A DNA stretch of 64,000 nucleotides from NCBI RefSeq assembly GCF_014190775.1, contig NZ_JACHVP010000005.1:124001-188000 (forward strand), given 5' to 3'. Position numbers and translations under genes: made by a program. This stretch comes from Leifsonia aquatica. GTDB lineage: Bacteria; Actinomycetota; Actinomycetes; Actinomycetales; Microbacteriaceae. The notes beneath the pieces were generated by a model that saw only the letters and a list, made by a program, of their open reading frames with translations, did no database searches and had not been told where the DNA came from. Positions 47,114-56,660 of this stretch are shown one piece after another (position 1 is the stretch's first letter; every line of letters begins with the position of its first letter).

Positions 47114-48070
47114 ATGACGATCGACCGTACGCACGCCCCTCTTGTCTTGACCCGCGATCTGCGCGACCTGGCGGACACTCGCCACCAGCACGCGCGGGCC
47201 GCCCTCGCGGGCAGCGAGGTCCGAGTCGGGCGCGGCGTGTACGTCCGTCGAGAGGACTGGGACGAGCTCGATGCTCTCGATCGTTACCGCCTGCGGATGG
47301 TCGCTTTCGCTCGCACCCGGAAGCGACCGCCAGTGTTCTCTCATCAATCGGCAGCGGTGCTGCACGGCCTTCCGATGATCGGCTCCGTTCCGGAGCGCAT
47401 TCACGTGAGCGTCGGGAGCACGGCTGGCGGTCGCTCGGCGCGCGCCGTGGTCGCACACTCGCGCGAAGTGGTGCTCGAGGACATCGTGGAGGTGGACGGC
47501 CTCCGAACCACTTCGCTCCCGCGCACGGCCATCGACCTCGCTGCCACGGCACCCCGGCCCGATGCGGTCGTCGTGGCCGACGCCGTCGTTCGCAACGGGT
47601 CGCCCCGACTCGCCCTGCTCGAGGCGTGGCTCCGCGCCCAGCCGATGCGCGGTCATCGGCGAGCCCAGGAGGTCATCGCCTTCGCCGATGCGCGGGCGGA
47701 GTCGCCCCTCGAGTCCGTGAGCCGAGTCAGCATGCACGCCGGGGGAGTGCCGCAGCCCGCCCTTCAGGTGCCGTATTCGGACAGCGCCGGTCTGATCGGC
47801 CGCGTCGACTTCGCATGGCCGGCGTTCGGGGTGGTCGGCGAGGCGGACGGTGATGCCAAGTATCTCGACGCCGATCTTCGCGGTGGCCGCTCGGCAGAGC
47901 GCGTCGTGCTCGACGAGAAGGTGAGGGAGGACCGGCTGCGGGCGCTCGGACTGCGGGTCGTCCGCTGGCGCTGGACCACCGCGATCGACCCCGAAGCACT
48001 CGCGGCCCACCTGGCCGCCGCAGGTCTCCCCATCGACCATCGCACCCTATGGAGTGAGTGCTGCGCCTAG
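47114..48070 (+). CDS. AbiEi-like N-terminal domain / DUF559-like nuclease-fold protein
   Basis: A 318-residue protein of a type common in actinobacteria. The N-terminal half resembles the AbiEi antitoxin DNA-binding region (DLRDLADTRHQHARAALAGS, VGRGVYVRREDW, FSHQSAAVLHGLP). The C-terminal third resembles DUF559/Vsr-like PD-(D/E)xK folds (GRVDFAWPAFGVVGEADGDAKY, VLDEKVREDRLRALGLRVVRWRW). No AbiEii nucleotidyltransferase toxin is next to it, so a toxin-antitoxin pair is not supported. It interrupts the usual tuf-rpsJ adjacency and is bracketed by two hairpin repeats. Its activity is unknown; nuclease activity is only suggested by the E...D...K pattern. Confidence 0.72.
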   Translation: MTIDRTHAPLVLTRDLRDLADTRHQHARAALAGSEVRVGRGVYVRREDWDELDALDRYRLRMVAFARTRKRPPVFSHQSAAVLHGLPMIGSVPERIHVSVGSTAGGRSARAVVAHSREVVLEDIVEVDGLRTTSLPRTAIDLAATAPRPDAVVVADAVVRNGSPRLALLEAWLRAQPMRGHRRAQEVIAFADARAESPLESVSRVSMHAGGVPQPALQVPYSDSAGLIGRVDFAWPAFGVVGEADGDAKYLDADLRGGRSAERVVLDEKVREDRLRALGLRVVRWRWTTAIDPEALAAHLAAAGLPIDHRTLWSECCA

Positions 48071-48108
48071 GTACGATTGCGGTGCGGCGAGCGTGCGCAG
48101 ACGTACCG
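48070..48108. repeat. 39-base hairpin repeat, downstream copy
   Basis: GGTACGATTGCG and TGCGCAGACGTACC form a stem with one mismatch. The repeat starts on the last base of the AbiEi-like stop codon and has the same length and stem arms as the copy at 46969-47007. Confidence 0.6.
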
Positions 48109-48526
48109 GAGGGCCGCAATTGCCTCGCCGCGAAGCGCGGCGCGAGGCGCGCCACGCCGTGCGACACGCCCGGGTTGCAGCTTGGGCGGGGATCTGGCAA
48201 ACTTGTCTAGTTCAACATTCCGGACGGCTGCGCTCACGCGCGTCCCGGCCGGATCACTGCCAGGCAGTGCATAGCCCACCGCGAGGCCTCTCGAGGCCGG
48301 CGGGCAGATGGTTAGGCCGCAGGCAGCAGGACACGCTCAAATCGACCACCCTCGGGGACCAGGGGCTTTCTCTGTCCTCGATTCGGGCGACACGCCCGAG
48401 CGCGGGGGTCGGAGAGTTGACAGAAGAATAGTGGCGTTCCCCTGCGTTCGTCGCACCGCGTCCAATGCGAATCGGCTCCGAGAGGATCCGACTCGTACGA
48501 CGCCATAACAAGAGAGAGAGTCAGAC
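48109..48526 (+). other. Long upstream region of the S10 operon
   Basis: About 420 bases without a credible gene. A stem CCTCGCCGCG/CGCGGC...GAGG (48123-48147) may end the upstream transcript. TTGCAG (48175-48180), 17 bases and CAAACT (48198-48203) are a weak promoter candidate, which would leave a leader of about 315 bases containing a GGCCT/AGGCC hairpin near 48283-48298. The rpsJ ribosome site is only AGAGAGAG-like. Control of S10 operon expression in this leader is possible but unproven. Confidence 0.45.
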
Positions 48527-48835
48527 ATGGCGGGACAGAAGATCCGCATTCGGCTTAAGTCGTACGACCACGAGGTCATCGACACCTCGGCGCGCAAGAT
48601 CGTCGACACGGTGACCCGTGCCGGCGCGACCGTCGTCGGCCCGGTGCCCCTTCCCACCGAGAAGAACGTGGTGTGCGTCATCCGTTCGCCCCACAAGTAC
48701 AAGGACAGCCGCGAGCACTTCGAGATGCGCACGCACAAGCGGCTGATCGACATCATCGACCCGACCCCGAAGGCCGTCGACTCGCTCATGCGTCTCGACC
48801 TGCCGGCGGACGTCAACATCGAGATCAAGCTCTAA
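48527..48835 (+). CDS. rpsJ: 30S ribosomal protein S10
   Basis: A 102-residue S10, also a partner of NusB/NusG in antitermination. [40 protein letters not shown] and [15 protein letters not shown] are the family blocks. First gene of the S10 operon, with a long leader before it; rplC follows 11 bases after the stop. Confidence 0.99.
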   Translation: MAGQKIRIRLKSYDHEVIDTSARKIVDTVTRAGATVVGPVPLPTEKNVVCVIRSPHKYKDSREHFEMRTHKRLIDIIDPTPKAVDSLMRLDLPADVNIEIKL

Positions 48836-48846
48836 GGGGGAGTGCC

Positions 48847-49521
48847 ATGCCTAACGTCAACAAAGCAGCCGCTGAGCGCACGTCCTCCAAGGGCCTCCTC
48901 GGCAAGAAGCTCGGGATGACCCAGGTCTGGGACGAGAACAACAAGCTCATCCCCGTGACCGTCATCGAGATCACGCCGAACGTCGTGACCCAGGTCCGCA
49001 CCCCCGAGGCCGACGGCTACAACGCCGTCCAGATCGCCTACGGCCAGATCGACCCGCGCAAGGTGAACAAGCCGGCCGCCGGCCACTTCGACAGGGCCGG
49101 CGTCACGCCGCGCCGTCACCTCACCGAGGTCCGCACCGCGGACGCGGCCGACTACAGCGCCGGCCAGGAGCTCACCGTCGAGGGCACGTTCGAGGCCGGC
49201 CAGCTGGTCGACGTCGTCGGCACCTCGAAGGGCAAGGGCTTCGCCGGTGTCATGAAGCGCCACAACTTCCAGGGCGTCTCCGCTTCGCACGGTGCGCACC
49301 GCAACCACCGCAAGCCGGGCTCCATCGGCGCCTCCTCGACCCCGAGCCGTGTCTTCAAGGGCATGCGCATGGCCGGTCGCATGGGTGGCGAGCGCGTCAC
49401 CGTCCTGAACCTCAAGGTGCAGGCCGTCGACGCCGAGAAGGGCCTGCTGCTGGTCAAGGGCGCCGTTCCCGGTGCTCGTGGCCGCATCGTTTTCGTCCGC
49501 AACGCAGTGAAGGGGGCCTAG
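48847..49521 (+). CDS. rplC: 50S ribosomal protein L3
   Basis: A 224-residue L3, which reaches the peptidyl-transferase centre. [20 protein letters not shown] at the start and [15 protein letters not shown] and [20 protein letters not shown] further on are diagnostic. The N-terminus has about 15 extra residues ([13 protein letters not shown]) before the core. GGGGAG lies before ATG 48847; an open frame further upstream only overlaps rpsJ. Confidence 0.99.
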   Translation: MPNVNKAAAERTSSKGLLGKKLGMTQVWDENNKLIPVTVIEITPNVVTQVRTPEADGYNAVQIAYGQIDPRKVNKPAAGHFDRAGVTPRRHLTEVRTADAADYSAGQELTVEGTFEAGQLVDVVGTSKGKGFAGVMKRHNFQGVSASHGAHRNHRKPGSIGASSTPSRVFKGMRMAGRMGGERVTVLNLKVQAVDAEKGLLLVKGAVPGARGRIVFVRNAVKGA

Positions 49522-49525
49522 TTAG

Positions 49526-50182
49526 ATGGCTACCTCGATTGACGTCCTCGACCTCCAGGGCAAGAAGGCCGGCTCCATCGAGCTCCCCGAGGCCCTGTTC
49601 GACGTCCAGACCAACATCCCGCTGATCCACCAGGTGGTCACCGCCCAGCTCGCCGCAGCGCGTCAGGGCACCCACAAGGTGAAGAGCCGTGGCGAGGTCT
49701 CCGGCGCCGGCCGCAAGCCGTTCAAGCAGAAGGGAACCGGTCGCGCTCGTCAGGGCTCGATCCGCGCCCCTCAGATGACCGGCGGTGGCATCGTCCACGG
49801 ACCGAACCCGCGCGACTACTCGCAGCGCACCCCGAAGAAGATGATCGCCGCTGCTCTGCTCGGTGCTCTCTCGGACCGCGCCCGCGGCAGCCGCATCCAC
49901 GCCCTCCAGGCGCTCACCGTCGGCGAGGTCCCCTCGACCAAGGCCGTCGTGGAGCTGCTGAACGGCGTCGCGACCTCGAAGCACGTGCTCATCGTGCTCG
50001 AGCGTGACGACCTGAACGGCTTCAAGAGCGTCCGCAACGTGCCGAACGTGCACGTGCTGACCTACGACCAGCTGAACGCCTACGACGTGCTGGTGAGCGA
50101 CGACATCGTCTTCACCCAGGCCGCGCTCGAGGGCTTCATCGCCGCGAAGACGGCGCCGAAGAAGGAAGAGGTGGACGCGTAA
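49526..50182 (+). CDS. rplD: 50S ribosomal protein L4
   Basis: A 218-residue L4, an exit-tunnel protein and in some bacteria the repressor of the S10 operon. The core motifs are [36 protein letters not shown] and [20 protein letters not shown], the tunnel loop. The C-terminal half has [18 protein letters not shown]. It starts four bases after rplC and shares a base with rplW. Confidence 0.99.
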   Translation: MATSIDVLDLQGKKAGSIELPEALFDVQTNIPLIHQVVTAQLAAARQGTHKVKSRGEVSGAGRKPFKQKGTGRARQGSIRAPQMTGGGIVHGPNPRDYSQRTPKKMIAAALLGALSDRARGSRIHALQALTVGEVPSTKAVVELLNGVATSKHVLIVLERDDLNGFKSVRNVPNVHVLTYDQLNAYDVLVSDDIVFTQAALEGFIAAKTAPKKEEVDA

Positions 50183-50481
50183 TGGCCGCCCTGAACAAGG
50201 ACCCGCGCGACGTCATCATCGCCCCGGTCGTCTCTGAGAAGAGCTACGGCCTGATCGACGAGGGCAAGTACACCTTCCTCGTCGACCCGCGTTCGAACAA
50301 GACCGAGATCAAGCTCGCCATCGAGTCGATCTTCAAGGTCGAGGTCGCGTCGATCAACACCCTGAACCGTCAGGGCAAGACCCGCCGCACCAAGTTCGGT
50401 CTCGGCAAGCGCAAGGACACGAAGCGTGCCATCGTCACGCTGAAGTCCGGTTCCATCGACATCTTCACGGCCGTCGGCTGA
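50182..50481 (+). CDS. rplW: 50S ribosomal protein L23
   Basis: A 99-residue L23, which surrounds the exit tunnel and docks trigger factor and [42 protein letters not shown] and [18 protein letters not shown] are family blocks. The start codon shares its first base with the rplD stop, so translation is coupled. Confidence 0.99.
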   Translation: MAALNKDPRDVIIAPVVSEKSYGLIDEGKYTFLVDPRSNKTEIKLAIESIFKVEVASINTLNRQGKTRRTKFGLGKRKDTKRAIVTLKSGSIDIFTAVG

Positions 50482-50505
50482 GCGAAGGACTAGAGGAAAA
50501 CAGAC

Positions 50506-51345
50506 ATGGCTATTCGCAATTACAAGCCCACGACCCCGGGTCGTCGCGGCTCCTCGGTCGCTGACTTCGCCGAGATCACCCGCTCGACGCCGGAGAAGTC
50601 CCTTCTCCGTCCGCTGTCGAAGACCGGTGGCCGTAACAACCAGGGCCGCATCACGACCCGTCACATCGGTGGTGGCCACAAGCGCCAGTACCGCGTCATC
50701 GACTTCCGTCGCAATGACAAGGACGGCGTGAACGCCAAGGTCGCTCACATCGAGTACGACCCCAACCGCACCGCTCGCATCGCGCTGCTCCACTTCCTCG
50801 ACGGCACCAAGCGCTACATCCTGGCGCCGCAGGGCCTCAAGCAGGGTGACATCGTCGAGTCGGGCGCCGGTTCGGACATCAAGCCGGGCAACAACATGCC
50901 CCTTCGCAACATCCCCACCGGTACGGTCATCCACGCGATCGAGCTGAAGCCGGGCGGCGGCGCGAAGATGGCGCGTTCGGCGGGCGCTTCGGTGCGTCTC
51001 GTCGCGAAGGACGGCCCCTACGCCCAGCTGCGCCTCCCCTCGGGCGAGGTCCGCAACGTCGATGCGCGCTGCCGCGCGACCATCGGCGAGGTCGGCAACG
51101 CCGAGCAGTCGAACATCAACTGGGGCAAGGCCGGCCGCATGCGCTGGAAGGGCGTCCGCCCGACCGTGCGTGGTGTCGCGATGAACCCGATCGACCACCC
51201 GCACGGTGGTGGTGAGGGCAAGACCTCCGGTGGTCGCCACCCGGTCAGCCCGTGGGGCCAGAAGGAAGGCCGCACGCGTCACCCCAACAAGGAGAGCGAC
51301 AAGCTCATCGTTCGCCGCCGCAACGCCGGCAAGAAGCGCAAGTAG
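50506..51345 (+). CDS. rplB: 50S ribosomal protein L2
   Basis: A 279-residue L2, needed for subunit joining and peptidyl-transferase structure. RYKPTTP-type start ([12 protein letters not shown]), [19 protein letters not shown], and the C-terminal [20 protein letters not shown] with the conserved His are all present. AGAGGAAA precedes ATG 50506. Normal length. Confidence 0.99.
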   Translation: MAIRNYKPTTPGRRGSSVADFAEITRSTPEKSLLRPLSKTGGRNNQGRITTRHIGGGHKRQYRVIDFRRNDKDGVNAKVAHIEYDPNRTARIALLHFLDGTKRYILAPQGLKQGDIVESGAGSDIKPGNNMPLRNIPTGTVIHAIELKPGGGAKMARSAGASVRLVAKDGPYAQLRLPSGEVRNVDARCRATIGEVGNAEQSNINWGKAGRMRWKGVRPTVRGVAMNPIDHPHGGGEGKTSGGRHPVSPWGQKEGRTRHPNKESDKLIVRRRNAGKKRK

Positions 51346-51357
51346 GAGTTCGAGAAG

Positions 51358-51639
51358 ATGCCACGCAGTCTCAAGAAGGGCCCCTTCGTCGACGAGCACC
51401 TGTTTCGCAAGGTGGTCGCCGCGAACGAGGCCAACAGCAAGAACGTGATCAAGACCTGGTCGCGCCGCTCGATGATCGTCCCGGCCATGCTGGGTCACAC
51501 CATCGCGGTGCACGACGGTCGCAAGCACATCCCGGTGTTCGTCACCGAGACCATGGTCGGTCACAAGCTCGGCGAGTTCGCGCCGACCCGTACCTTCCGC
51601 GGCCACGTGAAGGACGACAAGAAGGGTCGCCGCCGCTAA
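51358..51639 (+). CDS. rpsS: 30S ribosomal protein S19
   Basis: A 93-residue S19 of the small-subunit head. [39 protein letters not shown] and [16 protein letters not shown] are characteristic. It begins 12 bases after rplB, and rplV starts 25 bases after its stop, behind an AAGGAGGAG ribosome site. Confidence 0.99.
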   Translation: MPRSLKKGPFVDEHLFRKVVAANEANSKNVIKTWSRRSMIVPAMLGHTIAVHDGRKHIPVFVTETMVGHKLGEFAPTRTFRGHVKDDKKGRRR

Positions 51640-51664
51640 CGCGGAGGCGAAAAGGAGGAGAGAA

Positions 51665-52057
51665 ATGGTGGAGTCGATCGCACGCGTGCGACACATCCGC
51701 GTCACCCCCATGAAGGCCCGCCGCGTCGTCAACCTGATCCGCGGCAAGCAGGCCCAGGAGGCCCTGGCCATCCTGAAGTTCGCGCCGCAGAGCGCGAGCG
51801 AGCCCGTGTACAAGCTGGTCGCCTCGGCGATCGCGAACGCGCGGGTCAAGGCCGACCAGTCGAACACCTACCTGGACGAGCAGGACCTCTACGTGAGCCG
51901 CGCCTTCGTCGACGAGGGCACCACCCTCAAGCGGTTCCAGCCGCGAGCACAGGGTCGGGCCTTCCGCATCAACAAGCGCACCAGCCACATCACGATCGTC
52001 CTCGCGACGCCGGATGAGGTCGAGGACGCCAAGGCTACGAAGAAGGCGAGCAACTAA
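51665..52057 (+). CDS. rplV: 50S ribosomal protein L22
   Basis: A 130-residue L22, whose beta hairpin lines the exit tunnel. [20 protein letters not shown] at the start, [20 protein letters not shown] in the middle and [20 protein letters not shown] in the tunnel hairpin are intact. The C-terminal tail [12 protein letters not shown] is a short lysine-rich extension. The rpsC start shares a base with its stop. Confidence 0.99.
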   Translation: MVESIARVRHIRVTPMKARRVVNLIRGKQAQEALAILKFAPQSASEPVYKLVASAIANARVKADQSNTYLDEQDLYVSRAFVDEGTTLKRFQPRAQGRAFRINKRTSHITIVLATPDEVEDAKATKKASN

Positions 52058-52824
52058 TGGGTCAGAAAGTCAACCCGTACGGCTTCCGTCTGGGAATCAC
52101 GACCGACCACGTGTCGCGCTGGTTCTCCGACAGCACGAAGAAGGGTCAGCGTTACAGCGACTACCTCGCTGAGGACGTCAAGATCCGCACGCTGCTCAAG
52201 ACGTCGCTCGACCGCGCGGGCGTGTCCCGCATCGAGATCGAGCGCACCCGCGACCGCGTCCGCGTCGACATCCACACCGCCCGCCCGGGCATCGTGATCG
52301 GTCGTCGTGGCGCCGAGGCCGAGCGCATCCGCGCCGACCTCGAGAAGCTCTCGGGCAAGCAGATCCAGCTGAACATCCTCGAGGTCAAGAACCCCGAGGC
52401 CGACGCTCAGCTCGTCGCCCAGGGCATCGCCGAGCAGCTCGCCGCACGTGTGGCGTTCCGCCGCGCGATGCGCAAGGGCCTGCAGGGCGCCCAGCGCGCC
52501 GGCGCCAAGGGTGTCCGCATCCAGGTGTCCGGCCGTCTCGGCGGCGCTGAGATGAGCCGCTCGGAGTTCTACCGCGAAGGTCGTGTGCCGCTCCACACGC
52601 TCCGCGCCAACATCGACTACGGCTTCTACGAGGCCAAGACCACCTTCGGTCGCATCGGTGTCAAGGTGTGGATCTACAAGGGCGACATCACGAACAAGGA
52701 ACTCGCTCGCGAGCAGGCGAACGCCAAGCCGTCGCGCGAGCGCAACGACCGTCCGCGTCGCGGTGGCCGGGGCAACGCCCCTGCCGCGGAGACCGCGCCG
52801 GCCGCAGCAGGAGTTGAGGCATAA
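52057..52824 (+). CDS. rpsC: 30S ribosomal protein S3
   Basis: A 255-residue S3. [20 protein letters not shown], the KH-domain block [20 protein letters not shown] and [15 protein letters not shown] are present. After the core (about residue 212) there is a tail of about 40 residues rich in Arg, Gly, Pro and Ala, a feature of actinobacterial S3. rplP starts two bases after the stop. Confidence 0.99.
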   Translation: MGQKVNPYGFRLGITTDHVSRWFSDSTKKGQRYSDYLAEDVKIRTLLKTSLDRAGVSRIEIERTRDRVRVDIHTARPGIVIGRRGAEAERIRADLEKLSGKQIQLNILEVKNPEADAQLVAQGIAEQLAARVAFRRAMRKGLQGAQRAGAKGVRIQVSGRLGGAEMSRSEFYREGRVPLHTLRANIDYGFYEAKTTFGRIGVKVWIYKGDITNKELAREQANAKPSRERNDRPRRGGRGNAPAAETAPAAAGVEA

Positions 52825-52826
52825 CC

Positions 52827-53246
52827 ATGTTGATCCCACGTAGAGTCAAGCACCGCAAGCAGCACCACCCCGGCCGTAGCGGCCAGGCGACCGGTGGCAC
52901 GAAGGTGTCGTTCGGCGAGTTCGGCATCCAGGCCCTGACCCCCGCTTATGTGACCAACCGTCAGATCGAGTCCGCTCGTATCGCCATGACGCGTCACATC
53001 AAGCGTGGCGGCAAGGTGTGGATCAACATCTACCCCGACCGTCCGCTCACCAAGAAGCCGGCCGAGACCCGAATGGGTTCCGGTAAGGGTTCGCCCGAGT
53101 GGTGGGTCGCCAACGTCAAGCCGGGTCGCGTCCTCTTCGAGGTCTCGGGCGTTTCCGAGGACCTCGCCCGTGAGGCGATGACCCGTGCAATTCACAAGCT
53201 GCCCCTCAAGGCACGCATCATCAAGCGCGAGGAGGGCGACGCGTAA
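52827..53246 (+). CDS. rplP: 50S ribosomal protein L16
   Basis: A 139-residue L16 near the A-site tRNA elbow. [40 protein letters not shown], and [20 protein letters not shown], the loop carrying the hydroxylatable Arg in other species, are conserved. It overlaps rpmC by one base. Confidence 0.99.
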   Translation: MLIPRRVKHRKQHHPGRSGQATGGTKVSFGEFGIQALTPAYVTNRQIESARIAMTRHIKRGGKVWINIYPDRPLTKKPAETRMGSGKGSPEWWVANVKPGRVLFEVSGVSEDLAREAMTRAIHKLPLKARIIKREEGDA

Positions 53247-53578
53247 TGGCGATCGGTTCCAAGGAGCTCGCCTCGAGCGAGCTCGACACTTTCGAAGACG
53301 AGCGTCTGGTCGACGAGCTGAAGAAGGCCAAGGAAGAGCTGTTCAACCTGCGCTTCCAGTCGGCCACCGGCCAGCTCGAGAGCCACGGCCGCCTGCGTGC
53401 CGTGAAGCGCGACATCGCTCGCATCTACACGGTCATCCGCGAGCGCGAGCTCGGCATCCGCGCCACCCCGGCTCCGGCCGAGGTCGCTGACGCGAAGGCC
53501 GCCAAGAAGACGAAGGCGAAGAAGGAGGCCCCCGCGGCCGCCGAGGTCGCCGAGAACGAGACTGAGGAGGCCAAGTAA
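53246..53578 (+). CDS. rpmC: 50S ribosomal protein L29 with C-terminal extension
   Basis: A 110-residue L29; the core is usually 60-75 residues. Core motifs [20 protein letters not shown] and [19 protein letters not shown] lie in residues 15-75. The remaining 35 or so residues are an Ala/Lys/Glu-rich tail ([17 protein letters not shown]) that is probably disordered. It shares bases with both neighbours (rplP and rpsQ), so translation is continuous. Confidence 0.97.
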   Translation: MAIGSKELASSELDTFEDERLVDELKKAKEELFNLRFQSATGQLESHGRLRAVKRDIARIYTVIRERELGIRATPAPAEVADAKAAKKTKAKKEAPAAAEVAENETEEAK

Positions 53579-53886
53579 TGGCTGAGTCCACCAAGGCCGC
53601 CAAGGCCGAGGAGACGGCGGCCGACGAGGCCCTCGTCCGCGGGTACCGCAAGGCCCGCCGTGGTTACGTGACCAGCGACAAGATGGACAAGACCATCGTC
53701 GTCGAGGTCGAGGACCGCGTGAAGCACCCCCTGTACGGCAAGGTCCTCCGCCGCACCTCCAAGGTGAAGGCGCACGACGAGAACAACTCCGCCGGCATCG
53801 GCGACCTGGTTCTCATCAACGAGACCCGCCCCCTGAGCGCCAGCAAGCGGTGGCGCCTGGTTGAGATTCTGGAGAAGGCCAAGTGA
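53578..53886 (+). CDS. rpsQ: 30S ribosomal protein S17
   Basis: A 102-residue S17, an early-binding small-subunit protein. The OB-fold core starts at about residue 23 with [20 protein letters not shown] and includes [20 protein letters not shown] and [20 protein letters not shown]. The first 20 residues are an Ala/Glu/Lys-rich extension. Its stop overlaps the GTG of rplN, tying the S10 and spc clusters together. Confidence 0.98.
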   Translation: MAESTKAAKAEETAADEALVRGYRKARRGYVTSDKMDKTIVVEVEDRVKHPLYGKVLRRTSKVKAHDENNSAGIGDLVLINETRPLSASKRWRLVEILEKAK

Positions 53887-54251
53887 TTCAGCAGGAATCC
53901 CGACTCAAGGTCGCCGACAACACGGGTGCCAAGGAGCTCCTCACCATCCGTGTTCTCGGCGGTTCGAGCCGTCGCTACGCCGGCTTGGGTGACGTCATCG
54001 TCGCCACGGTCAAGGACGCGATCCCCGGCGGCAACGTCAAGAAGGGCGACGTCGTCAAGGCGGTCGTCGTCCGCGTGCGGAAGAACACCCGCCGCCCGGA
54101 CGGCTCCTACATCAAGTTCGACGAGAACGCCGCCGTCATTCTGAAGAACGACGGCGACCCCCGTGGAACCCGCATCTTCGGACCGGTCGGTCGCGAGCTC
54201 CGCGACAAGAAGTTCATGAAGATCATCTCGCTCGCTCCGGAGGTGCTGTAA
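53883..54251 (+). CDS. rplN: 50S ribosomal protein L14
   Basis: A 122-residue L14 at the subunit interface. [40 protein letters not shown] and [20 protein letters not shown] are diagnostic. GTG 53883 overlaps the rpsQ stop (GTGA). First gene of the spc-type cluster, without a separate promoter. Confidence 0.99.
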   Translation: MIQQESRLKVADNTGAKELLTIRVLGGSSRRYAGLGDVIVATVKDAIPGGNVKKGDVVKAVVVRVRKNTRRPDGSYIKFDENAAVILKNDGDPRGTRIFGPVGRELRDKKFMKIISLAPEVL

Positions 54252-54254
54252 GCC

Positions 54255-54614
54255 ATGGCGAACATCAAGAAGGGCGACCTCGTCGAGGTCATCACGGGCC
54301 GCTCGCAGGCCCGCGGTGGCGACCGCGGCAAGCAGGGTCGTGTCATCGAGGTCCTGGTCGAGAAGAACCGCGTGATCGTCGAGGGCGTCAACTTCGTCAC
54401 CAAGCACGTGCGCGTCGGCCAGACGCAGCGTGGCACGAAGACCGGCGGCATCGAGACCCACGAGGCCTCGATCCACGTCTCGAACGTGGCCCTGGTCGAC
54501 CCCGAGACCAAGAAGCCGACCCGCGTCGGCTTCCGCACCGAGACCGTTACGAAGGACGGCGTCACCAAGACGGTCCGCGTTCGTTACGCCAAGAAGTCTG
54601 GTAAGGACCTGTAA
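54255..54614 (+). CDS. rplX: 50S ribosomal protein L24
   Basis: A 119-residue L24, an assembly initiator of the large subunit. The KOW motif is in [20 protein letters not shown] and [40 protein letters not shown] follows. The C-terminus continues through [20 protein letters not shown]. It starts three bases after rplN and shares a base with rplE. Confidence 0.99.
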   Translation: MANIKKGDLVEVITGRSQARGGDRGKQGRVIEVLVEKNRVIVEGVNFVTKHVRVGQTQRGTKTGGIETHEASIHVSNVALVDPETKKPTRVGFRTETVTKDGVTKTVRVRYAKKSGKDL

Positions 54615-55201
54615 TGACGGACACTGCAACCGCTGCTGGCAAAATCCAGCCGCGCCTGAAGCAGAAGTACAAGAACGAGATCTCCAAGCAGCTCCAGGGC
54701 GACTTCGGTTTCACCAACGTGCACCAGGTGCCCGGACTGGTGAAGATCGTCGTCAACATGGGTGTCGGCGAGGCGGCTCGTGACGGCAAGGTCATCGATG
54801 GTGCGGTCGCAGACCTCACCCTCATCACCGGCCAGAAGCCTCAGGTCACCAAGGCCCGCAAGTCCATCGCGCAGTTCAAGCTGCGCGAGGGTCAGCCGAT
54901 CGGCGCGCACGTCACGCTGCGCGGCGACCGCATGTGGGAGTTCCTCGACCGCCTGCTCTCGCTCGCCCTGCCCCGTATCCGCGACTTCCGCGGTCTCTCG
55001 GACAAGCAGTTCGACGGCAACGGCAACTACACGTTCGGTCTCACGGAGCAGTCGATGTTCCACGAGATCAACCAGGACCGGATCGACCGCGTCCGCGGTA
55101 TGGACATCACGGTCGTGACCACCGCCAAGAACGACGAGGAGGGTCGCGCGCTCCTGAAGCAGCTCGGCTTCCCCTTCCGTTCGGCCGAGACGGCCAACTA
55201 G
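54614..55201 (+). CDS. rplE: 50S ribosomal protein L5
   Basis: A 195-residue L5 of the central protuberance, a 5S rRNA binder. [60 protein letters not shown] and [20 protein letters not shown] are family blocks. In many actinobacteria rpsN follows here; instead there is a GC-rich hairpin and then rpsH. Confidence 0.99.
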   Translation: MTDTATAAGKIQPRLKQKYKNEISKQLQGDFGFTNVHQVPGLVKIVVNMGVGEAARDGKVIDGAVADLTLITGQKPQVTKARKSIAQFKLREGQPIGAHVTLRGDRMWEFLDRLLSLALPRIRDFRGLSDKQFDGNGNYTFGLTEQSMFHEINQDRIDRVRGMDITVVTTAKNDEEGRALLKQLGFPFRSAETAN

Positions 55202-55227
55202 TAAAAACCTAGTAGCCTTGTCTCTTT

Positions 55228-55254
55228 GTGGGCCGGCCGTCCCGGCCGGCCCAC
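55228..55254 (+). terminator. Perfect 12-bp hairpin between rplE and rpsH
   Basis: GTGGGCCGGCCG (55228-55239) pairs perfectly with CGGCCGGCCCAC (55243-55254) over a TCC loop and is followed only by TTCC. It is a partial terminator or processing site inside the operon, at the place where rpsN is often found. Confidence 0.65.
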
Positions 55255-55318
55255 TTCCACCACAGGTCGTCAGTCGTGTAACGGCTGAACGAAACCTGGT
55301 GTACGAAGGAAAACCGCA

Positions 55319-55717
55319 ATGACAATGACAGATCCGGTCGCAGACATGCTGACCAGACTGCGCAACGCGAACTCGGCGCACCACGACACCGTGTCGATGC
55401 CGCACTCCAAGCTCAAGGCCCACATCGCCGAGATCCTCACCACCGAGGGCTACATCTCCGGCTGGGACATCGCTGACGCCCGCGTCGGCAAGACCCTGAC
55501 CCTTCAGCTGAAGTTCGGTCCGAACCGCGAGCGTTCCATCGCCGGTATCAAGCGCGTCTCGAAGCCCGGCCTTCGCGTCTACGCGAAGTCCACGGAGCTC
55601 CCCAAGGTGCTCGGCGGGCTCGGCGTCGCCATCCTGTCCACCTCCTCCGGTCTTCTGACCGACCGTGAGGCTGAGAAGAAGGGCGTGGGTGGGGAAGTCC
55701 TCGCCTACGTGTGGTAA
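55319..55717 (+). CDS. rpsH: 30S ribosomal protein S8
   Basis: A 132-residue S8, a central 16S rRNA binder and the translational repressor of the spc operon in Escherichia coli. [54 protein letters not shown] and the C-terminal GGEVLAYVW are typical. Its 117-base upstream gap is the longest within the rpsJ-rplO block. AAGGAAA lies before ATG 55319. Confidence 0.99.
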   Translation: MTMTDPVADMLTRLRNANSAHHDTVSMPHSKLKAHIAEILTTEGYISGWDIADARVGKTLTLQLKFGPNRERSIAGIKRVSKPGLRVYAKSTELPKVLGGLGVAILSTSSGLLTDREAEKKGVGGEVLAYVW

Positions 55718-55723
55718 CCCGCC

Positions 55724-56260
55724 ATGTCGCGTATTGGAAGACTGCCCATCGACGTCCCCGCGGGCGTTGATGTGAAGATCGACGGCCAGGCCGTCACCGT
55801 CAAGGGGCCGAAGGGCGAGCTCAGCCTCACCGTCGCCACCCCGATCGAGGTCAAGCTCGAGGATGGCCAGGTCCTGGTCACCCGTCCGGACGACGAGCGC
55901 GCATCGCGTTCGCTCCACGGCCTGACCCGCACCCTGATCAACAACAACATCATCGGCGTCACCGAGGGCTACTCCAAGGGCCTCGAGATCGTCGGCACCG
56001 GTTACCGCGTCGCGCAGAAGGGTGCGGCCGTCGAGTTCGCGCTCGGCTTCTCGCACCCGGTGACGGTCGAGCCGCCGACCGGCATCACGTTCACGGTCGA
56101 GGGCAACAACAAGCTGACGGTCACCGGCATCGACAAGCAGGCCGTCGGTGAGGTCGCCGCCAACATCCGCAAGATCCGCAAGCCCGAGCCCTACAAGGGC
56201 AAGGGTGTGCGCTACGCCGGCGAGGTCGTGCGTCGCAAGGCCGGAAAGGCTGGTAAGTAA
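55724..56260 (+). CDS. rplF: 50S ribosomal protein L6
   Basis: A 178-residue L6 near the GTPase-associated centre. [40 protein letters not shown] and the C-terminal [20 protein letters not shown] are conserved. It starts six bases after rpsH and the stop is two bases before rplR. Confidence 0.99.
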   Translation: MSRIGRLPIDVPAGVDVKIDGQAVTVKGPKGELSLTVATPIEVKLEDGQVLVTRPDDERASRSLHGLTRTLINNNIIGVTEGYSKGLEIVGTGYRVAQKGAAVEFALGFSHPVTVEPPTGITFTVEGNNKLTVTGIDKQAVGEVAANIRKIRKPEPYKGKGVRYAGEVVRRKAGKAGK

Positions 56261-56262
56261 TC

Positions 56263-56634
56263 ATGGCTCTGGGTACCAGAGGAAAGAGCAAGGCGGCCGC
56301 TCGCGACCGCCGTCACACCCGCCTTCGCAAGAAGATCGAGGGCACCGCGGCTCGTCCGCGCCTGGTCGTGACGCGTTCCGCTCGCCACGTCTTCGTCCAG
56401 ATCGTCGACGACGCGCAGGGTCACACCCTCGCGTCCGCGTCGACCATGGAGCAGGACCTGCGCGGCTTCGACGGTGACAAGACCGCCAAGGCCCGCAAGG
56501 TCGGTGAGCTCGTCGCCGAGCGCGCGAAGAGCGCCGGTGTCGAAGCCGTCGTGTTCGACCGTGGTGGCAGCAAGTACGCGGGTCGCGTCGCTGCTGTCGC
56601 CGAGGGAGCTCGAGAGGGTGGATTGAACCTGTGA
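56263..56634 (+). CDS. rplR: 50S ribosomal protein L18
   Basis: A 123-residue L18, which binds 5S r[43 protein letters not shown] and the C-terminal [20 protein letters not shown] are family blocks, ending GGLNL. ATG 56263 is two bases after rplF. Confidence 0.99.
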   Translation: MALGTRGKSKAAARDRRHTRLRKKIEGTAARPRLVVTRSARHVFVQIVDDAQGHTLASASTMEQDLRGFDGDKTAKARKVGELVAERAKSAGVEAVVFDRGGSKYAGRVAAVAEGAREGGLNL

Positions 56635-56660
56635 GCGACGAAAACAACAAGGAGCAGACC

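Noticed and set aside
47114-48070. Complete AbiE toxin-antitoxin pair
   Set aside because: No AbiEii nucleotidyltransferase gene lies within the surrounding intergenic space; the neighbours are tuf and rpsJ.
55202-55318. Hidden rpsN (S14) gene between rplE and rpsH
   Set aside because: All three plus-strand frames are interrupted and the space is taken by a 12-bp hairpin; no S14 motif or zinc cysteines are present.
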